A stretch of 64,000 nucleotides of DNA from Mesorhizobium zhangyense (GCF_011045115.1 NZ_JAAKZG010000019.1:18675-82674), one strand, 5' to 3'; shown: positions 1-8,434, counted from the first letter of the stretch. Notes: generated by a model not told the origin, from the letters alone. Made by a program: numbers and translations.

Positions 1-1
1 C

Positions 2-256
2 TCCGACGAAGATAAGGCACATGTCATGGAAGCCGCGAAGGAATCGGCAGCCTACCAGCGGGACGTGTCGCGCAAGGCGGCTGACAATTTGGAGCAGGAG
101 CTCAAGGCGAAGGGCTTCGAGATCACCCAACCCACGCCTGAAGCGCTTGCAGCCATGAGCGAGCGCGTTGCGCCTGTCGTTAAGGAATACAGCGAGAAGA
201 TTGGCGTCGATCTGGTCGAGCAGGCGCGCGCCGATATGGCGGCGGTTGCCAAGTAA
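2..256 (+). CDS. TRAP transporter substrate-binding protein DctP, C-terminal part
   Basis: The reading frame is open from the left edge of the window, so the gene is cut by the window and only its last 84 codons are visible. The visible part is an amphipathic, charged helical tail (about residues 10-84) with the run SRKAADNLEQELKAKGFEI and a YSEKIG turn. This resembles the C-terminal helices of periplasmic DctP-type binding proteins of tripartite ATP-independent transporters, which capture C4-dicarboxylates or other organic acids. The membrane subunits DctQ and DctM are not in the window and may lie to the left or have been lost. The family call rests on the tail only, so the ligand is unknown. 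A GC-rich hairpin follows the stop codon. Confidence 0.6.
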   Translation, partial: SDEDKAHVMEAAKESAAYQRDVSRKAADNLEQELKAKGFEITQPTPEALAAMSERVAPVVKEYSEKIGVDLVEQARADMAAVAK

Positions 257-272
257 AGCTCATCTTTGTGGG

Positions 273-299
273 GCCGGAGCCTGGTTCGCCTGCTCCGGC
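273..299 (+). terminator. Hairpin after the TRAP gene, possible terminator
   Basis: A perfect 8-bp stem GCCGGAGC/GCTCCGGC with an 11-nt loop lies 17 nt after the stop codon of the TRAP gene. It has no good U-tract, so its role as an intrinsic terminator is uncertain. Confidence 0.4.
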
Positions 300-467
300 G
301 CCCATCTTCAGAAGCATGGTCGTCTGATCCAGTTCGACGCCGCAGACAGAGAGCGGCGTAGGGCTCATCGCAGACGCCAAGGGTTCAACATGCGCTCCAA
401 GCCGGCTTCGGTGCGTGCGCGACAGGCATCGCCATCTCTCAAACCTCAGTTGGGGATAGATAAAATC

Positions 468-2633
468 ATGAAAAAGAACGCTCTTTTCTCATCGAAGCGT
501 TTCGCTTCGACGCTATTAGGCGCGACAGCCATGGCGCTGGTGTCTGCGCCGGCCTGGGCCGATGACAACTACGCAAACGTTTCCCAGTCGGGCAGCGGCA
601 ACTCCAGCGTCGTGATGCAGGCAGCCGGCGACGACAACGAACTTGGCACGTCGACCGACGCGGCAAGCCAGACCGGCTCGGGTAACAGCCTCGACGTCGA
701 ACAGGCAGGTAGCCGCAACGGGATTGGTACGCGCGGCACCGGCCTCGACCAGACCGGCAACGGCAATTTGCTGGTCATCGACCAGCTTTCCGACGGCAAC
801 CGCGTCAACCAGATTAACCAGAGCAGCGGAACCGGCTCGGGCACACTCAACAGCGCAACCGTCACCCAGGGAACCGCTTCGGGTGAGCCGGTGGATGGCA
901 AGTCCACGATCACCGGCATCTCGCAGACGCATGTCTCGGGTGCTGCCAACAATGTGGACATCACCCAGACCAGCGAAGGCGCCGGCGGCAACATCATCGG
1001 CACCGGTGACGCTGACTCCGTTGCTGGCGGTGTGACGCAGACGGGCGGCGGCAACGACGCCAATCTGAGGCAGACCGGCGAAGGCAACCGCATCGGTACA
1101 TCGCTCCAGAACGGTCAGGACAATGCGACCGCCATGAGCCAGGACGGCAACGGCAACGCGATCGACGGCTCTCAAGTCGGTGACGGCAACACCGCGGACG
1201 CGCTGCAGGTCGGCAACGCCAACGGCACGACCGGCTTCGGCCTGTTCGTTACCTCCTCGTCGACGGTCACGCAGGGCCTGATCAATCAGGCAGGCAACGG
1301 CAACAGCCTGCAGCTGGACATCGTCGGCGACAGCAACCAGTTTGGCATCGACCAGTCCGGCTCGTGGAACGAGGCGGTGGCGCGGGCGACCGGCAACGCC
1401 AACGAGTTCGCACTGGGCCAGACGGGAGACGCCAATCTCGGCGAGATCGCGATCGGCGACCGGACCCCCGGTAGTGACGGCAATCTGGTGGTCCTGAACC
1501 AGGACGCCAGCTCCTCGTACGGCAATGAAGCCGGGATTCTCGTCGATGGAGATGCCAACAAGGTGTCCGTCGATCAGCTCGGCGCGGTCGGCTACAACGA
1601 GGCGACTGTCGACGTCCTGGGCGACCAGAACGCAGTGGCGGTCGGCCAGATCGGCAGCAATGTGGGCGACGTGTTCGTCACCGGCAACTCCAACGCGGCA
1701 ACGCTCGACCAGGTTGGCGGGGTCAACAGCGCGCTGCTCGAGTCTTACGGGAATGGCAACCAGTTCGACGTCGATCAGGACGGCGATTATAACGAAGCGA
1801 CGGCGCGTTCGACCGGCGACAGCAACGATGTCACTCTCAGCCAGACCGGCGGCACAAACATCGGCCAGATCCTGATCGGCGACCGGACCGTCGGCATCAG
1901 CGACGACAATGAGGTGGCCCTGATTCAGGACAGCGGCCTCTCGCTCGGCAACCAAGCCGAGATCCTCGTCGATGGAAGCGCCAACACTGTCGCCGTCGAC
2001 CAGCTCGGCGTGATCGGCGGCGACTACGGCAACAACCTGCTCATCGATATCCTCGGCGACGACAACGACGTGACGGTCGATCAGGAAGGCAGGAACGGGG
2101 GAACTGTCGTCATCAACGGCAACCTCAACGCCGCGTCGCTTGACCAGGAAGGCTCCGACAACAGCGCGCTGGTCGATATCTTTGGAGGCGGCAACCAGCT
2201 CGGCATCGTCCAGTTTGGTTCGGTCAATGACGCAGTGGCGATGGCGACCGGCAACGACAACAATGCGTTGATCGAACAGATCGGCAGCTTCAATACGGTC
2301 AGCATCTCCTTCCAGGGAGACTCGAACGGCTCCGGCAGCTTGACGGGCGCCGCGGGAGCGTTGGTCAGCGGCTCTGGTGGCCTCCTCGTGGCGGGCAGAG
2401 CGCTTCAGGACTCGTCCTCGGCGCTGTCGGGCAACAGCCTGACCTATGAGGTCGTAGGTAATCTGAACCAGTTTGCCTTCGCCCAGATCGGCGGCGGCAA
2501 CTCCATCACGGGCCTGGTCGGCAACGCCGGCGCCTCCAATGGAAACCAGGCCGCCGTTTTGCAAAACGGGTCGAACAACGTGACGTCGTTCACTCAGAAC
2601 GGCAGCTCGAACAATCTCTCCGTCTCGCAGTAA
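468..2633 (+). CDS. Large curlin-repeat (CsgA/CsgB-like) secreted protein, copy A
   Basis: Predicted 721-residue amyloid subunit. A signal peptide (about residues 1-31, cleavage after PAWA) decides the start at 468; the frame stays open upstream but without a signal sequence. The mature protein is a run of curlin-like units with the pattern Q-x-G-x-x-N, rich in Gly, Asn, Gln, Asp and Ser and nearly free of Lys. CsgA is about 150 residues, so this is roughly five times larger. From about residue 287 the units are grouped into a higher-order repeat of about 140-146 residues (starts near 287, 428 and 574, the last partial). The last about 130 residues nearly match copy B. It is the first gene of a cluster with csgF, csgG and csgH, so it is probably exported through the CsgG pore as matrix fibre. 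Curlin family: confident; fibre formation: inference. Confidence 0.85.
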   Translation: MKKNALFSSKRFASTLLGATAMALVSAPAWADDNYANVSQSGSGNSSVVMQAAGDDNELGTSTDAASQTGSGNSLDVEQAGSRNGIGTRGTGLDQTGNGNLLVIDQLSDGNRVNQINQSSGTGSGTLNSATVTQGTASGEPVDGKSTITGISQTHVSGAANNVDITQTSEGAGGNIIGTGDADSVAGGVTQTGGGNDANLRQTGEGNRIGTSLQNGQDNATAMSQDGNGNAIDGSQVGDGNTADALQVGNANGTTGFGLFVTSSSTVTQGLINQAGNGNSLQLDIVGDSNQFGIDQSGSWNEAVARATGNANEFALGQTGDANLGEIAIGDRTPGSDGNLVVLNQDASSSYGNEAGILVDGDANKVSVDQLGAVGYNEATVDVLGDQNAVAVGQIGSNVGDVFVTGNSNAATLDQVGGVNSALLESYGNGNQFDVDQDGDYNEATARSTGDSNDVTLSQTGGTNIGQILIGDRTVGISDDNEVALIQDSGLSLGNQAEILVDGSANTVAVDQLGVIGGDYGNNLLIDILGDDNDVTVDQEGRNGGTVVINGNLNAASLDQEGSDNSALVDIFGGGNQLGIVQFGSVNDAVAMATGNDNNALIEQIGSFNTVSISFQGDSNGSGSLTGAAGALVSGSGGLLVAGRALQDSSSALSGNSLTYEVVGNLNQFAFAQIGGGNSITGLVGNAGASNGNQAAVLQNGSNNVTSFTQNGSSNNLSVSQ
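1325..2300 (+). repeat. Higher-order ~430-bp tandem repeat inside the curlin-like gene
   Basis: Two full copies and one partial copy of a module begin at about 1325, 1750 and 2188. Each opens with a GxxNQFxxDQ-type unit and contains, in order, the segments NEAVARATG, IGDRT, LVDGxANxVxVDQLG, DVFVTGN or equivalent, and an NSAL unit. Copies have diverged but keep the same order of short units. Boundaries are approximate because the copies grade into ordinary curlin units. Confidence 0.7.
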
Positions 2634-2638
2634 GCACT

Positions 2639-2668
2639 GTCGGCCGGGCGGGAAGCCGCCCGGCCGAC
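2639..2668 (+). terminator. Perfect 13-bp hairpin after curlin-like gene A
   Basis: GTCGGCCGGGCGG pairs with CCGCCCGGCCGAC around a GAAG loop, starting 5 nt after the stop codon. It has no U-tract. It could be an mRNA-stabilising or attenuating 3' hairpin rather than a full terminator. An almost identical hairpin follows gene B at 4835. Confidence 0.6.
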
Positions 2669-2708
2669 GTCTTCGAGCAACATTCAACCGCGTGACAGGA
2701 GTTACACG

Positions 2709-4829
2709 ATGACATTCAAGCTGACACTTGCGACCACCACGGCGGTCGGACTTCTGATGGGGGCGGCACTCGCAGGCAGCGAGAACGAGGCCTACATCGA
2801 CCAGATCGGCGACGGTAACTCGTCCTCCATCGTCCAGGGCCAGTCGAACGGTTCGGCCGTCGGCAACAGAGCCGGACATACGACGCAGCGAATCCGGCAG
2901 GACGGCGCCGACAACGAGCTGATCATCAACCAGGCGCATAATTCGAACGTGACCAGCCCGCCGCGCAACCAGATCAACCGGGTAGGATCGCCGGGCGACC
3001 AGGCGGGCCTTGGCATCGACCAGATCGGAAACTCCAACTATCTGCGAATCGACCAGACGGGGGCCAACCAGGCCGTCTTCGAGGTGCAGCAGAATGGCGG
3101 TACGTCTGCGACGACCTCTTCCAACAACGCAACGATCACCCAGGACGGCGGCTGGTCGGCGCGCGTCTCCAACCTCCGGCAGACCTTCAGCGGCGGCGCG
3201 ACGGATGGATCGAACGACGTCACCATTACCCAGACCGGCCAGTCCTCACGCGTGGGCAACACCAGCAGTGGCCCACGCAATGACGGCAGTGGCGCGCACC
3301 AGACCGGTTTCGGCAACGATCTGACCATCACACAGACCGGCAACTCGCAACTCGTCTACACGGCGACGCAGACGAACAACCTCTCGGCTGGCGGCGCCAA
3401 CATTGCGAGCATCAGCCAGGGCGGCGGCAACGGCAACCAGCTTCGCGAACTGAGCCAGGTCAACACGGGCGCGGCGGACAACATCGCGACGCTGACTTTC
3501 TCCGGCGCCGGCAATGGCGTGACGTCCGGTGAGTTCACGGGGCCGGCCCTCGGAGTCGGGGTGCTTCAGTCGCGCGTTCGCCAGACCGGCGAAGGCAATG
3601 ACATCAACTATGTCGTCACCGGCATCTACAATCTGTTCGGGCTCGTCCAGGACGGGCTGGGTAACTGGATCGTCGGCACTGTTGACGGAAGCGCCAATCA
3701 GGTCGCGATATCGCAGGAAGGCGACGGCAACGGCGCCCAACTCGAGATCCTCGGAGACAGCAACCAGTTTGGCATTGCCCAGATTGGCGAGGGGAACGAG
3801 GCGCTGGCGTCAGCGAACGGCAACGCCAACGAACTCGCGCTGAGCCAGATCGGGCTCGCCAATCTTGGCAAGATCCTGATCGGATCCCGCACCGCCGGCA
3901 GCAGCGACGACAATGTGGTGGCCCTGAACCAGGACAGCCTCGCCTCGTTCGGCAATGTTGGCGAGATCTACGTCGATGGGAAGGCCAACACGATTTTGCT
4001 CGATCAGCTGGGTGTGATCGGCAGCGACTACGGGACCGTCGACATCCTCGGCGACGAGAACGACGTGGCGGTCGACCAGGATGGCAGCAATACGGGCGAG
4101 GTGTTCGTCACTGGAAACCTCAACGTCGCTTCGCTCGAACAGGTCGGCGACACTAACAGCGCGCGGCTCGATATCCTCGGAGTCAGCAACGAGGTTGATA
4201 TTGACCAGTTCGGCGACTGGAACGACGCGGTGGCGCGGGCGAACGGCAAAGCCAACGAGGTCATGCTGAGCCAGACAGGAGCGGTGAATACCGGGCTCGT
4301 CGACATCGTCGGCGACCAGAACGGTGTAGCGATCGAACAGGACGGCGAAATCAACAGCGCGCTGGTCGATATCCTCGGAGACAGCAACCAGTTCGTTATT
4401 GACCAGTCCGGCGACTGGAACGACGCGGTGGCGCAGGCGACCGGCAACGACAACAAGGCGCAGATCGACCAGATCGGCAGCCTCAATACCGTCAGCGTGA
4501 CCTTCCAAGGGGACTCGAACGGCTCTGGCAGCTTGACGGGCGCCGCGGGAACGCTGGTCAGCACGTCTGGCGGTCAGCTCGCGGCGGGCAGGGCGCTTCA
4601 GGACTCCTCCTCGGCGCTGTCGGGCAACAGCCTGACCTATGACGTCGTCGGCAATCTGAACCAGTTCGCCTTCGCCCAGATCGGCGGCGGCAACTCCATC
4701 ACCGGCCTGGTCGGCAACGCCGGCCCCTCCAATGGAAACCAGGCTGCCGTGTTGCAAAACGGGTCGAACAACGTGACGTCATTCACCCAGAACGGTGGCG
4801 GTTCGAACAACCTCTCCGTCTCGCAGTAA
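2709..4829 (+). CDS. Large curlin-repeat (CsgA/CsgB-like) secreted protein, copy B
   Basis: Predicted 706-residue paralogue of the preceding gene. It has a different, shorter signal peptide (about residues 1-22, MTFKLTLATTTAVG...ALAG) and a good ribosome site AGGAG 8 nt before the ATG. The N-terminal half contains irregular curlin units including several NxxxIxQxG strands. From about residue 348 the same ~145-residue module as in copy A appears once in full, followed by a shortened version and a partial one. The last about 130 residues (from FQGDSNGSGSL to SVSQ) are nearly identical to copy A, which points to tandem duplication with later homogenisation. Role as an extracellular amyloid subunit is inferred from the repeats and from csgF/csgG downstream. 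Confidence 0.85.
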   Translation: MTFKLTLATTTAVGLLMGAALAGSENEAYIDQIGDGNSSSIVQGQSNGSAVGNRAGHTTQRIRQDGADNELIINQAHNSNVTSPPRNQINRVGSPGDQAGLGIDQIGNSNYLRIDQTGANQAVFEVQQNGGTSATTSSNNATITQDGGWSARVSNLRQTFSGGATDGSNDVTITQTGQSSRVGNTSSGPRNDGSGAHQTGFGNDLTITQTGNSQLVYTATQTNNLSAGGANIASISQGGGNGNQLRELSQVNTGAADNIATLTFSGAGNGVTSGEFTGPALGVGVLQSRVRQTGEGNDINYVVTGIYNLFGLVQDGLGNWIVGTVDGSANQVAISQEGDGNGAQLEILGDSNQFGIAQIGEGNEALASANGNANELALSQIGLANLGKILIGSRTAGSSDDNVVALNQDSLASFGNVGEIYVDGKANTILLDQLGVIGSDYGTVDILGDENDVAVDQDGSNTGEVFVTGNLNVASLEQVGDTNSARLDILGVSNEVDIDQFGDWNDAVARANGKANEVMLSQTGAVNTGLVDIVGDQNGVAIEQDGEINSALVDILGDSNQFVIDQSGDWNDAVAQATGNDNKAQIDQIGSLNTVSVTFQGDSNGSGSLTGAAGTLVSTSGGQLAAGRALQDSSSALSGNSLTYDVVGNLNQFAFAQIGGGNSITGLVGNAGPSNGNQAAVLQNGSNNVTSFTQNGGGSNNLSVSQ

Positions 4830-4834
4830 CCACA

Positions 4835-4863
4835 ATCGGCCGGGCGGGAACCGCCCGGCCGAT
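4835..4863 (+). terminator. Perfect 13-bp hairpin after curlin-like gene B
   Basis: ATCGGCCGGGCGG pairs with CCGCCCGGCCGAT around a GAA loop. It sits at the same distance from the stop codon as the hairpin after gene A and shares nearly all of its stem, so the duplicated unit includes the 3' untranslated region. Confidence 0.6.
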
Positions 4864-4903
4864 CTCTTCGCGCGGCACTGAACTGTGTAACAGGACGAAG
4901 ACG

Positions 4904-5091
4904 ATGACCTTCAAGATCGCCCTTGCAACGACGACGACGGCCGTTGGGCTGATGATGGGCGCGGCGTTCGCCGGCAGCGAGAACGAGGCCTATCTCGAAC
5001 AGAAGGGAGCCCGGAATCCGCCGCCATCACGGAAGCGTTTGCAACAAACGCCGTCATGGTGTTTCGCAAGGTGCGGGGGGAGATGAGATGA
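4904..5091 (+). pseudogene. Deletion scar: start of a third curlin-like gene joined to the end of another gene
   Basis: The first about 33 codons encode a signal peptide and mature start almost the same as copy B (MTFKIALATTTTAVGLMMG, then GSENEAYLEQ). After LEQKG, at about 5005, the curlin pattern stops and this frame runs to a stop at 5086 with an unrelated tail. In the frame one base back, 5002-5091 reads like a genuine protein end (EGSPESAAITEAFATNAV, then MVFRKVRGEMR), and its TGA overlaps the csgF ATG as ATGA, as in a coupled operon. The simplest reading is that a deletion removed most of a third curlin gene and most of the gene that stood before csgF. In many curli operons that gene would be csgE, but the remaining 29 residues are too few to prove it. 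Confidence 0.65.
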
Positions 5092-5669
5092 TGAAGATTG
5101 CTTGCGCGGCGCTTCTGGCCGCTGGCGTTGTTCTGACTGCCGCGGGCGGTTCGGCCGCTCAGGATATGGTCTACACTCCTATCAATCCCTCCTTCGGCGG
5201 CAGCCCGCTGAACTCGTCTCACCTGCTCGGCCTGGCCAACGCCCAGCGTACGGCCACGGCCCGCAAGCCGCCCGCGGATGCGGATCCGAACAATCCGACC
5301 AATCCGGACTCCTCTGACGCGGACCTCTTCGTCCGCCAGCTCCAGAGCCGCCTGCTTTCGGCGCTCGCGAGTCAGGTTACCGAGGCGATCTTCGGTGAGA
5401 ATCCGCAGGAATCGGGTACTGTCCGTTTCGGCGACACGACCGTCACTTACGAGCGGACCATCGATTCGATTCGGCTAGTCATTACTGACCCGACAGGCGT
5501 CACCGAGATCGTGGTGCCCCTGCTGGTTGCGACCAACAACGCTACAAATTCCCTGATGCAGAACACAGGTGGCCTCGGGTCGAGCAACACTCTGTCCGGG
5601 GGATTGAACACCGGTGCCCTGAACGGTGACCTGACGTCGAGCACGTCGCTCAGCCCGGGGCTGAATTGA
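5088..5669 (+). CDS. csgF: Curli assembly protein CsgF
   Basis: 193 residues, against about 138 for E. coli CsgF. The signal peptide covers about residues 1-24 (cleavage at SAA-QD). The mature N-terminus DMVYTPINPSFGGSPLN is the hallmark of CsgF, equivalent to the segment that plugs into the CsgG channel. The middle contains the short coiled region DADLFVRQLQSRLLSALASQ and a beta-rich end (TVTYERTIDSIRLVITDPTG). The extra C-terminal tail of about 35 residues is rich in Gly, Ser, Asn and Thr. CsgF works at the cell surface to couple secretion through CsgG with nucleation of curlin fibres. A GGGGGGAG ribosome site precedes the ATG; a second ATG at 5091 is an equally possible start. csgG follows closely. 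Confidence 0.88.
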   Translation: MMKIACAALLAAGVVLTAAGGSAAQDMVYTPINPSFGGSPLNSSHLLGLANAQRTATARKPPADADPNNPTNPDSSDADLFVRQLQSRLLSALASQVTEAIFGENPQESGTVRFGDTTVTYERTIDSIRLVITDPTGVTEIVVPLLVATNNATNSLMQNTGGLGSSNTLSGGLNTGALNGDLTSSTSLSPGLN

Positions 5670-5752
5670 TTTCGACGCGGGACGGATCAGGGCACATGCG
5701 GGCAGCGGCATCACGGGAGGGCGACATACCGAAAAGCCGGCGCTTTGGGACC

Positions 5753-6910
5753 ATGATCGCAAAGGTCGCCGTCATCGGCGTACTCGTGTCTGTGCTTGGC
5801 GGATGCCAGGCAGTGCCGAGCGCAGGCGTTCTGCAGCCCGTCTACACGCCTGTGACGAAGCAGAGCCACAGCCTGCGCACCATCCCGGCCCCTTCGAAGC
5901 GCATTATCGTCGCCGTCTACGATTTCCCCGATCTGACCGGCCAGTACAAGGAACGCGAGAACGTCCAGACCATGTCGCGGGCTGTCACCCAGGGCGGCGC
6001 GCCCATGCTGATCAAGGCCTTGCAGGATGCTGGCGAGAAGCGCTGGTTCACGGTGCTCGACCGTGCCCGCCTCGACGACCTGCTCAAGGAGCGGCAGATC
6101 GTCACCGAGATGCGGCGGCTCTACCGCAACGAGCAGCGTATCGACGCGCGCGTCCTGCCGCCGCTCGATCACGCGGGCATCATCCTCCAGGGCGGAATCA
6201 CCGGTTACGACACCAACACCATGACGGGCGGCATCGGCGCGCGCTATCTGGGCATCGGCGGCGATGTGAAATGGCAGCAGGACACCGTGACCGTCACGCT
6301 ACGGGCCGTCTCGACGAACACTGGCGAGGTTCTGTCCAGCGTCGCGGTCCACAAGATGATCGCCTCCTACGCGCTTCAGGGCGGTGCGTTCCGCTACATA
6401 GCCCTCGACAAGATCGTCGAGGCTGAGGCTGGCATCACCCAGAACGAGCCTAAGCAGATCGCCGTGCAGCAGGCCATCGAGAAGGCGGTGATGGGTATGA
6501 TCATCGAGGGCGCCGAACTCGGTGTCTGGTCGTTCGAGGACCGGAATGCGGGACGCGAGGTGATCGCCGACTATCGCAACGAGAAATACGGCACCAAGCT
6601 GACCACGGCCGCTGAAATCGTGCCGTCGCCCAAGACTCGCAACGCCGCGGATGTCGTCGAGACGACGGCCGCATGGCCGCGCACGGCGGCTGCGCCTCGT
6701 CGCCCGACTCCGACCGCGGCGCCCGCACCGGTGGCTCCGCCTCCCGCATCGCCGGACGAAACGGTCGGCTCGCTCGAGCCGGGCGGGGACGGATCTGTTT
6801 CCGAGGCTCCGCCTGCGGTCACCGGCGCAGCGACGACGCCAGACCTTGGCGCGACACCGAAGACGGCCCGGCAACGTGAATATGTTGCCTCGATAGCGTT
6901 GACGCGTTGA
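5753..6910 (+). CDS. csgG: Curli secretion channel lipoprotein CsgG
   Basis: 385 residues from the start chosen here. MIAKVAVIGVLVSVLGGC is a lipoprotein signal with the lipidated Cys at 18, matching the short leader of E. coli CsgG; in-frame ATG 5696 and a TTG at 5666 (overlapping the csgF stop) are alternative starts. The core matches CsgG throughout: VYDFPDLTGQYKERENVQT, RWFTVLDRARLDDLLKER, the GGIGARYLGIGGDVKWQQD segment, STNTGEVLSSV and ITQNEP. The family forms a nonameric outer-membrane pore for curlin export. The C-terminal about 110 residues beyond the E. coli end are Pro/Ala/Thr-rich low complexity and may be a linker. It lies between csgF and the small curlin genes. Confidence 0.9.
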   Translation: MIAKVAVIGVLVSVLGGCQAVPSAGVLQPVYTPVTKQSHSLRTIPAPSKRIIVAVYDFPDLTGQYKERENVQTMSRAVTQGGAPMLIKALQDAGEKRWFTVLDRARLDDLLKERQIVTEMRRLYRNEQRIDARVLPPLDHAGIILQGGITGYDTNTMTGGIGARYLGIGGDVKWQQDTVTVTLRAVSTNTGEVLSSVAVHKMIASYALQGGAFRYIALDKIVEAEAGITQNEPKQIAVQQAIEKAVMGMIIEGAELGVWSFEDRNAGREVIADYRNEKYGTKLTTAAEIVPSPKTRNAADVVETTAAWPRTAAAPRRPTPTAAPAPVAPPPASPDETVGSLEPGGDGSVSEAPPAVTGAATTPDLGATPKTARQREYVASIALTR

Positions 6911-7204
6911 CGATGCTTATGGGCCTTCTCAATCCGTTCTCCAACTCGCAGGGACGCGCGGCGCTCACCCTCCTGACGTCGGTGAGCGGTGACACCAACC
7001 CGTTCGGCGGCGTCGAGACCGCTGCAGCAAACATGTCGCTGGCGGCTCGGGAGGGCTCTGGCAGAGCGCCGTCGTGTTCCAGCAATGACCTTGTCTCCGG
7101 TCGGACCGGAGACAGCGACGTTGCTTCAACTTTGATCGATCCCGCGGCCCGAATATTAAGCAGCACTTGCGATGATCTCCCCACATTAGGAGGAGACTGT
7201 CACA
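6911..7204. other. Intergenic region upstream of the small curlin genes
   Basis: About 294 bases separate csgG from the next curlin gene. An open stretch beginning MGLLNPFSNSQ at about 6919 continues through the region but has no recognisable domain and runs out of frame over the curlin gene, so I do not call it as a gene. The 3' end carries the strong ribosome site TAGGAGGAG used by the gene at 7205. A promoter is likely here but I cannot place it. Confidence 0.4.
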
Positions 7205-7699
7205 ATGAAACTGCATTCTATCCTTGTTGCCGGCGTCGTCCTGGCATCGGCGCCTGCCCAGGCCGGCAACGAACTGATCATCCTGACCCAGCACGAGTTG
7301 TCCAAGTCGCTCACGCTCGACGTGAACGGCAGCTTCAATACGGTGTCCGTTCTTCAGGCCCACAACGGTCTCGGCGCACCGAACGTGCTCAACGTCAACA
7401 TCAACGGCGATTTCAACGGCGGCTCACTTGGCGCGCCCCTCACCGGATCGGCCCACTGGGTTGGCCCGACGCCCGGTTCGATCACCCAGAGCGGATTCGA
7501 CAACCACATCACCGCCAGCGTCACCGGGAGCCACGATCTCTTCGCTTTCGCGCAGGAGGGCAGCGGGAACCGGCTTACAGCCTCGATTTCAGGCATCGCA
7601 AATCAGGCCGCTGTCTCGCAGACTGGATTAAATAACGTCGTCGGTTTTTCACAGTCCGGAATCGACAATATGATTAGTATATCACAGACGTCCTGGTGA
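7205..7699 (+). CDS. Small curlin-repeat protein (CsgA/CsgB-like) 1
   Basis: 164 residues, the usual size of CsgA and CsgB. The signal peptide is about residues 1-20 (APAQA-G). The mature part starts with an unrepeated strand (NELIILTQHELSKSLTLDVN), followed by about five curlin-like units with Q-x-G/S and N-x-x spacing, such as ITQSGFDNHITASVTG, FAQEGSGNRLTASISG and VSQTGLNNVVGFSQSGIDN, and ends ISISQTSW. A GGAGGAG ribosome site lies 8-9 nt before the ATG. Its final codons overlap a possible GTG of the next gene, so the two are probably co-transcribed. Whether it acts as major subunit or nucleator cannot be read from the sequence. Confidence 0.85.
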   Translation: MKLHSILVAGVVLASAPAQAGNELIILTQHELSKSLTLDVNGSFNTVSVLQAHNGLGAPNVLNVNINGDFNGGSLGAPLTGSAHWVGPTPGSITQSGFDNHITASVTGSHDLFAFAQEGSGNRLTASISGIANQAAVSQTGLNNVVGFSQSGIDNMISISQTSW

Positions 7700-7725
7700 C
7701 TTTTTACGGGAGAGGGGATGTTCGC

Positions 7726-8424
7726 ATGGTAGGAAAATCTAAGGCTATATTGACAGGCATTCTCTTCTTCTGTGCCTTTCCGGCCTCTGCTGGCGACAAT
7801 AATGTCCTGAAGATAATGCAGACCAGCCCTCTTGGCGCGATCGAGGGCAACATCCTTTCGTCAAACCAGTCGCTGGCCACCGACTCGCTTGTCGCCGGCC
7901 CGACGCAGCAGATGATCGAAGACGCGCTCGCCCGCACGCTCAATGTCGGCGACCTGTACCGGATGGACCAGGCGACCGCGCCGTACGCGCTTCAGACAGG
8001 ACAGGGCAACACCGCGACGCTGACCATCGAAGGCGATGGTGGTCAGTTGCTTCTTCTCCAGGACAATTCGGCTGGCGGGACGTTGGGCAATTCGGCTCAG
8101 TTGAGCGCATTTGGAGCCGATTCCCTTGGCGCCGTCCTGCAGATAGGGGATGGCAACGATGCATCGCTGACCGTCGGCGGAGGCGCGACCGGTCTAATCG
8201 TGCAGAACGGCAGCGGCAATGCCAACTCACTGACCGTTGGTTCTGGTGGCAGCGGCGAGATAATTCAGACCGGCAACGGCAACACCTTCTCCACGTCGGT
8301 GGCCGCCAACACCTCCGTGACCATCACGCAGAACGGCAACAATCTGAGCCCGGCGGGTGTGACAGGCATGCAGGTGTTTTCCACGGCGCCGGGAACGGTT
8401 TCGATCACCCAGACCAGTTTCTAG
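7726..8424 (+). CDS. Small curlin-repeat protein (CsgA/CsgB-like) 2
   Basis: 232 residues. The ATG at 7726 gives a clean signal peptide (about residues 1-22, PASA-GDNN); a GTG at 7696 overlapping the previous stop is less likely because it buries the signal. Residues about 23-90 are not repetitive and include the helical-looking PTQQMIEDALARTLNVGDL. The rest consists of Q-x-G-x-G-N units (TGQGNTATLTIEG, IGDGNDASLTVGG, NGSGNANSLTVGS, TGNGNTFSTSVAA) ending SITQTSF. The end resembles that of the preceding gene (SISQTSW). The non-repeated N-terminal domain could be a nucleation or anchoring element as in CsgB, but this is inference. Confidence 0.82.
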   Translation: MVGKSKAILTGILFFCAFPASAGDNNVLKIMQTSPLGAIEGNILSSNQSLATDSLVAGPTQQMIEDALARTLNVGDLYRMDQATAPYALQTGQGNTATLTIEGDGGQLLLLQDNSAGGTLGNSAQLSAFGADSLGAVLQIGDGNDASLTVGGGATGLIVQNGSGNANSLTVGSGGSGEIIQTGNGNTFSTSVAANTSVTITQNGNNLSPAGVTGMQVFSTAPGTVSITQTSF

Positions 8425-8434
8425 AGACGCGTCG

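Noticed and set aside
516..2939. An open minus-strand frame of about 800 codons opposite curlin gene A, with a second one of about 315 codons opposite gene B
   Set aside because: It mirrors the repeat composition of the curlin genes (GGC/AAC-rich codons read backwards), has no signal, fold or start context, and disappears where the repeats end.
1325..4500. Regular repeats that could be taken for a CRISPR array or satellite
   Set aside because: Repeats are coding, diverged and without spacers of constant length; they follow the protein pattern Q-x-G-x-x-N.
6907..7635. Open plus-strand frame running from the csgG stop over the small curlin gene
   Set aside because: Its second half is the off-frame reading of the curlin gene at 7205 and its first part has no recognised domain; 7205 has a strong ribosome site and signal peptide.
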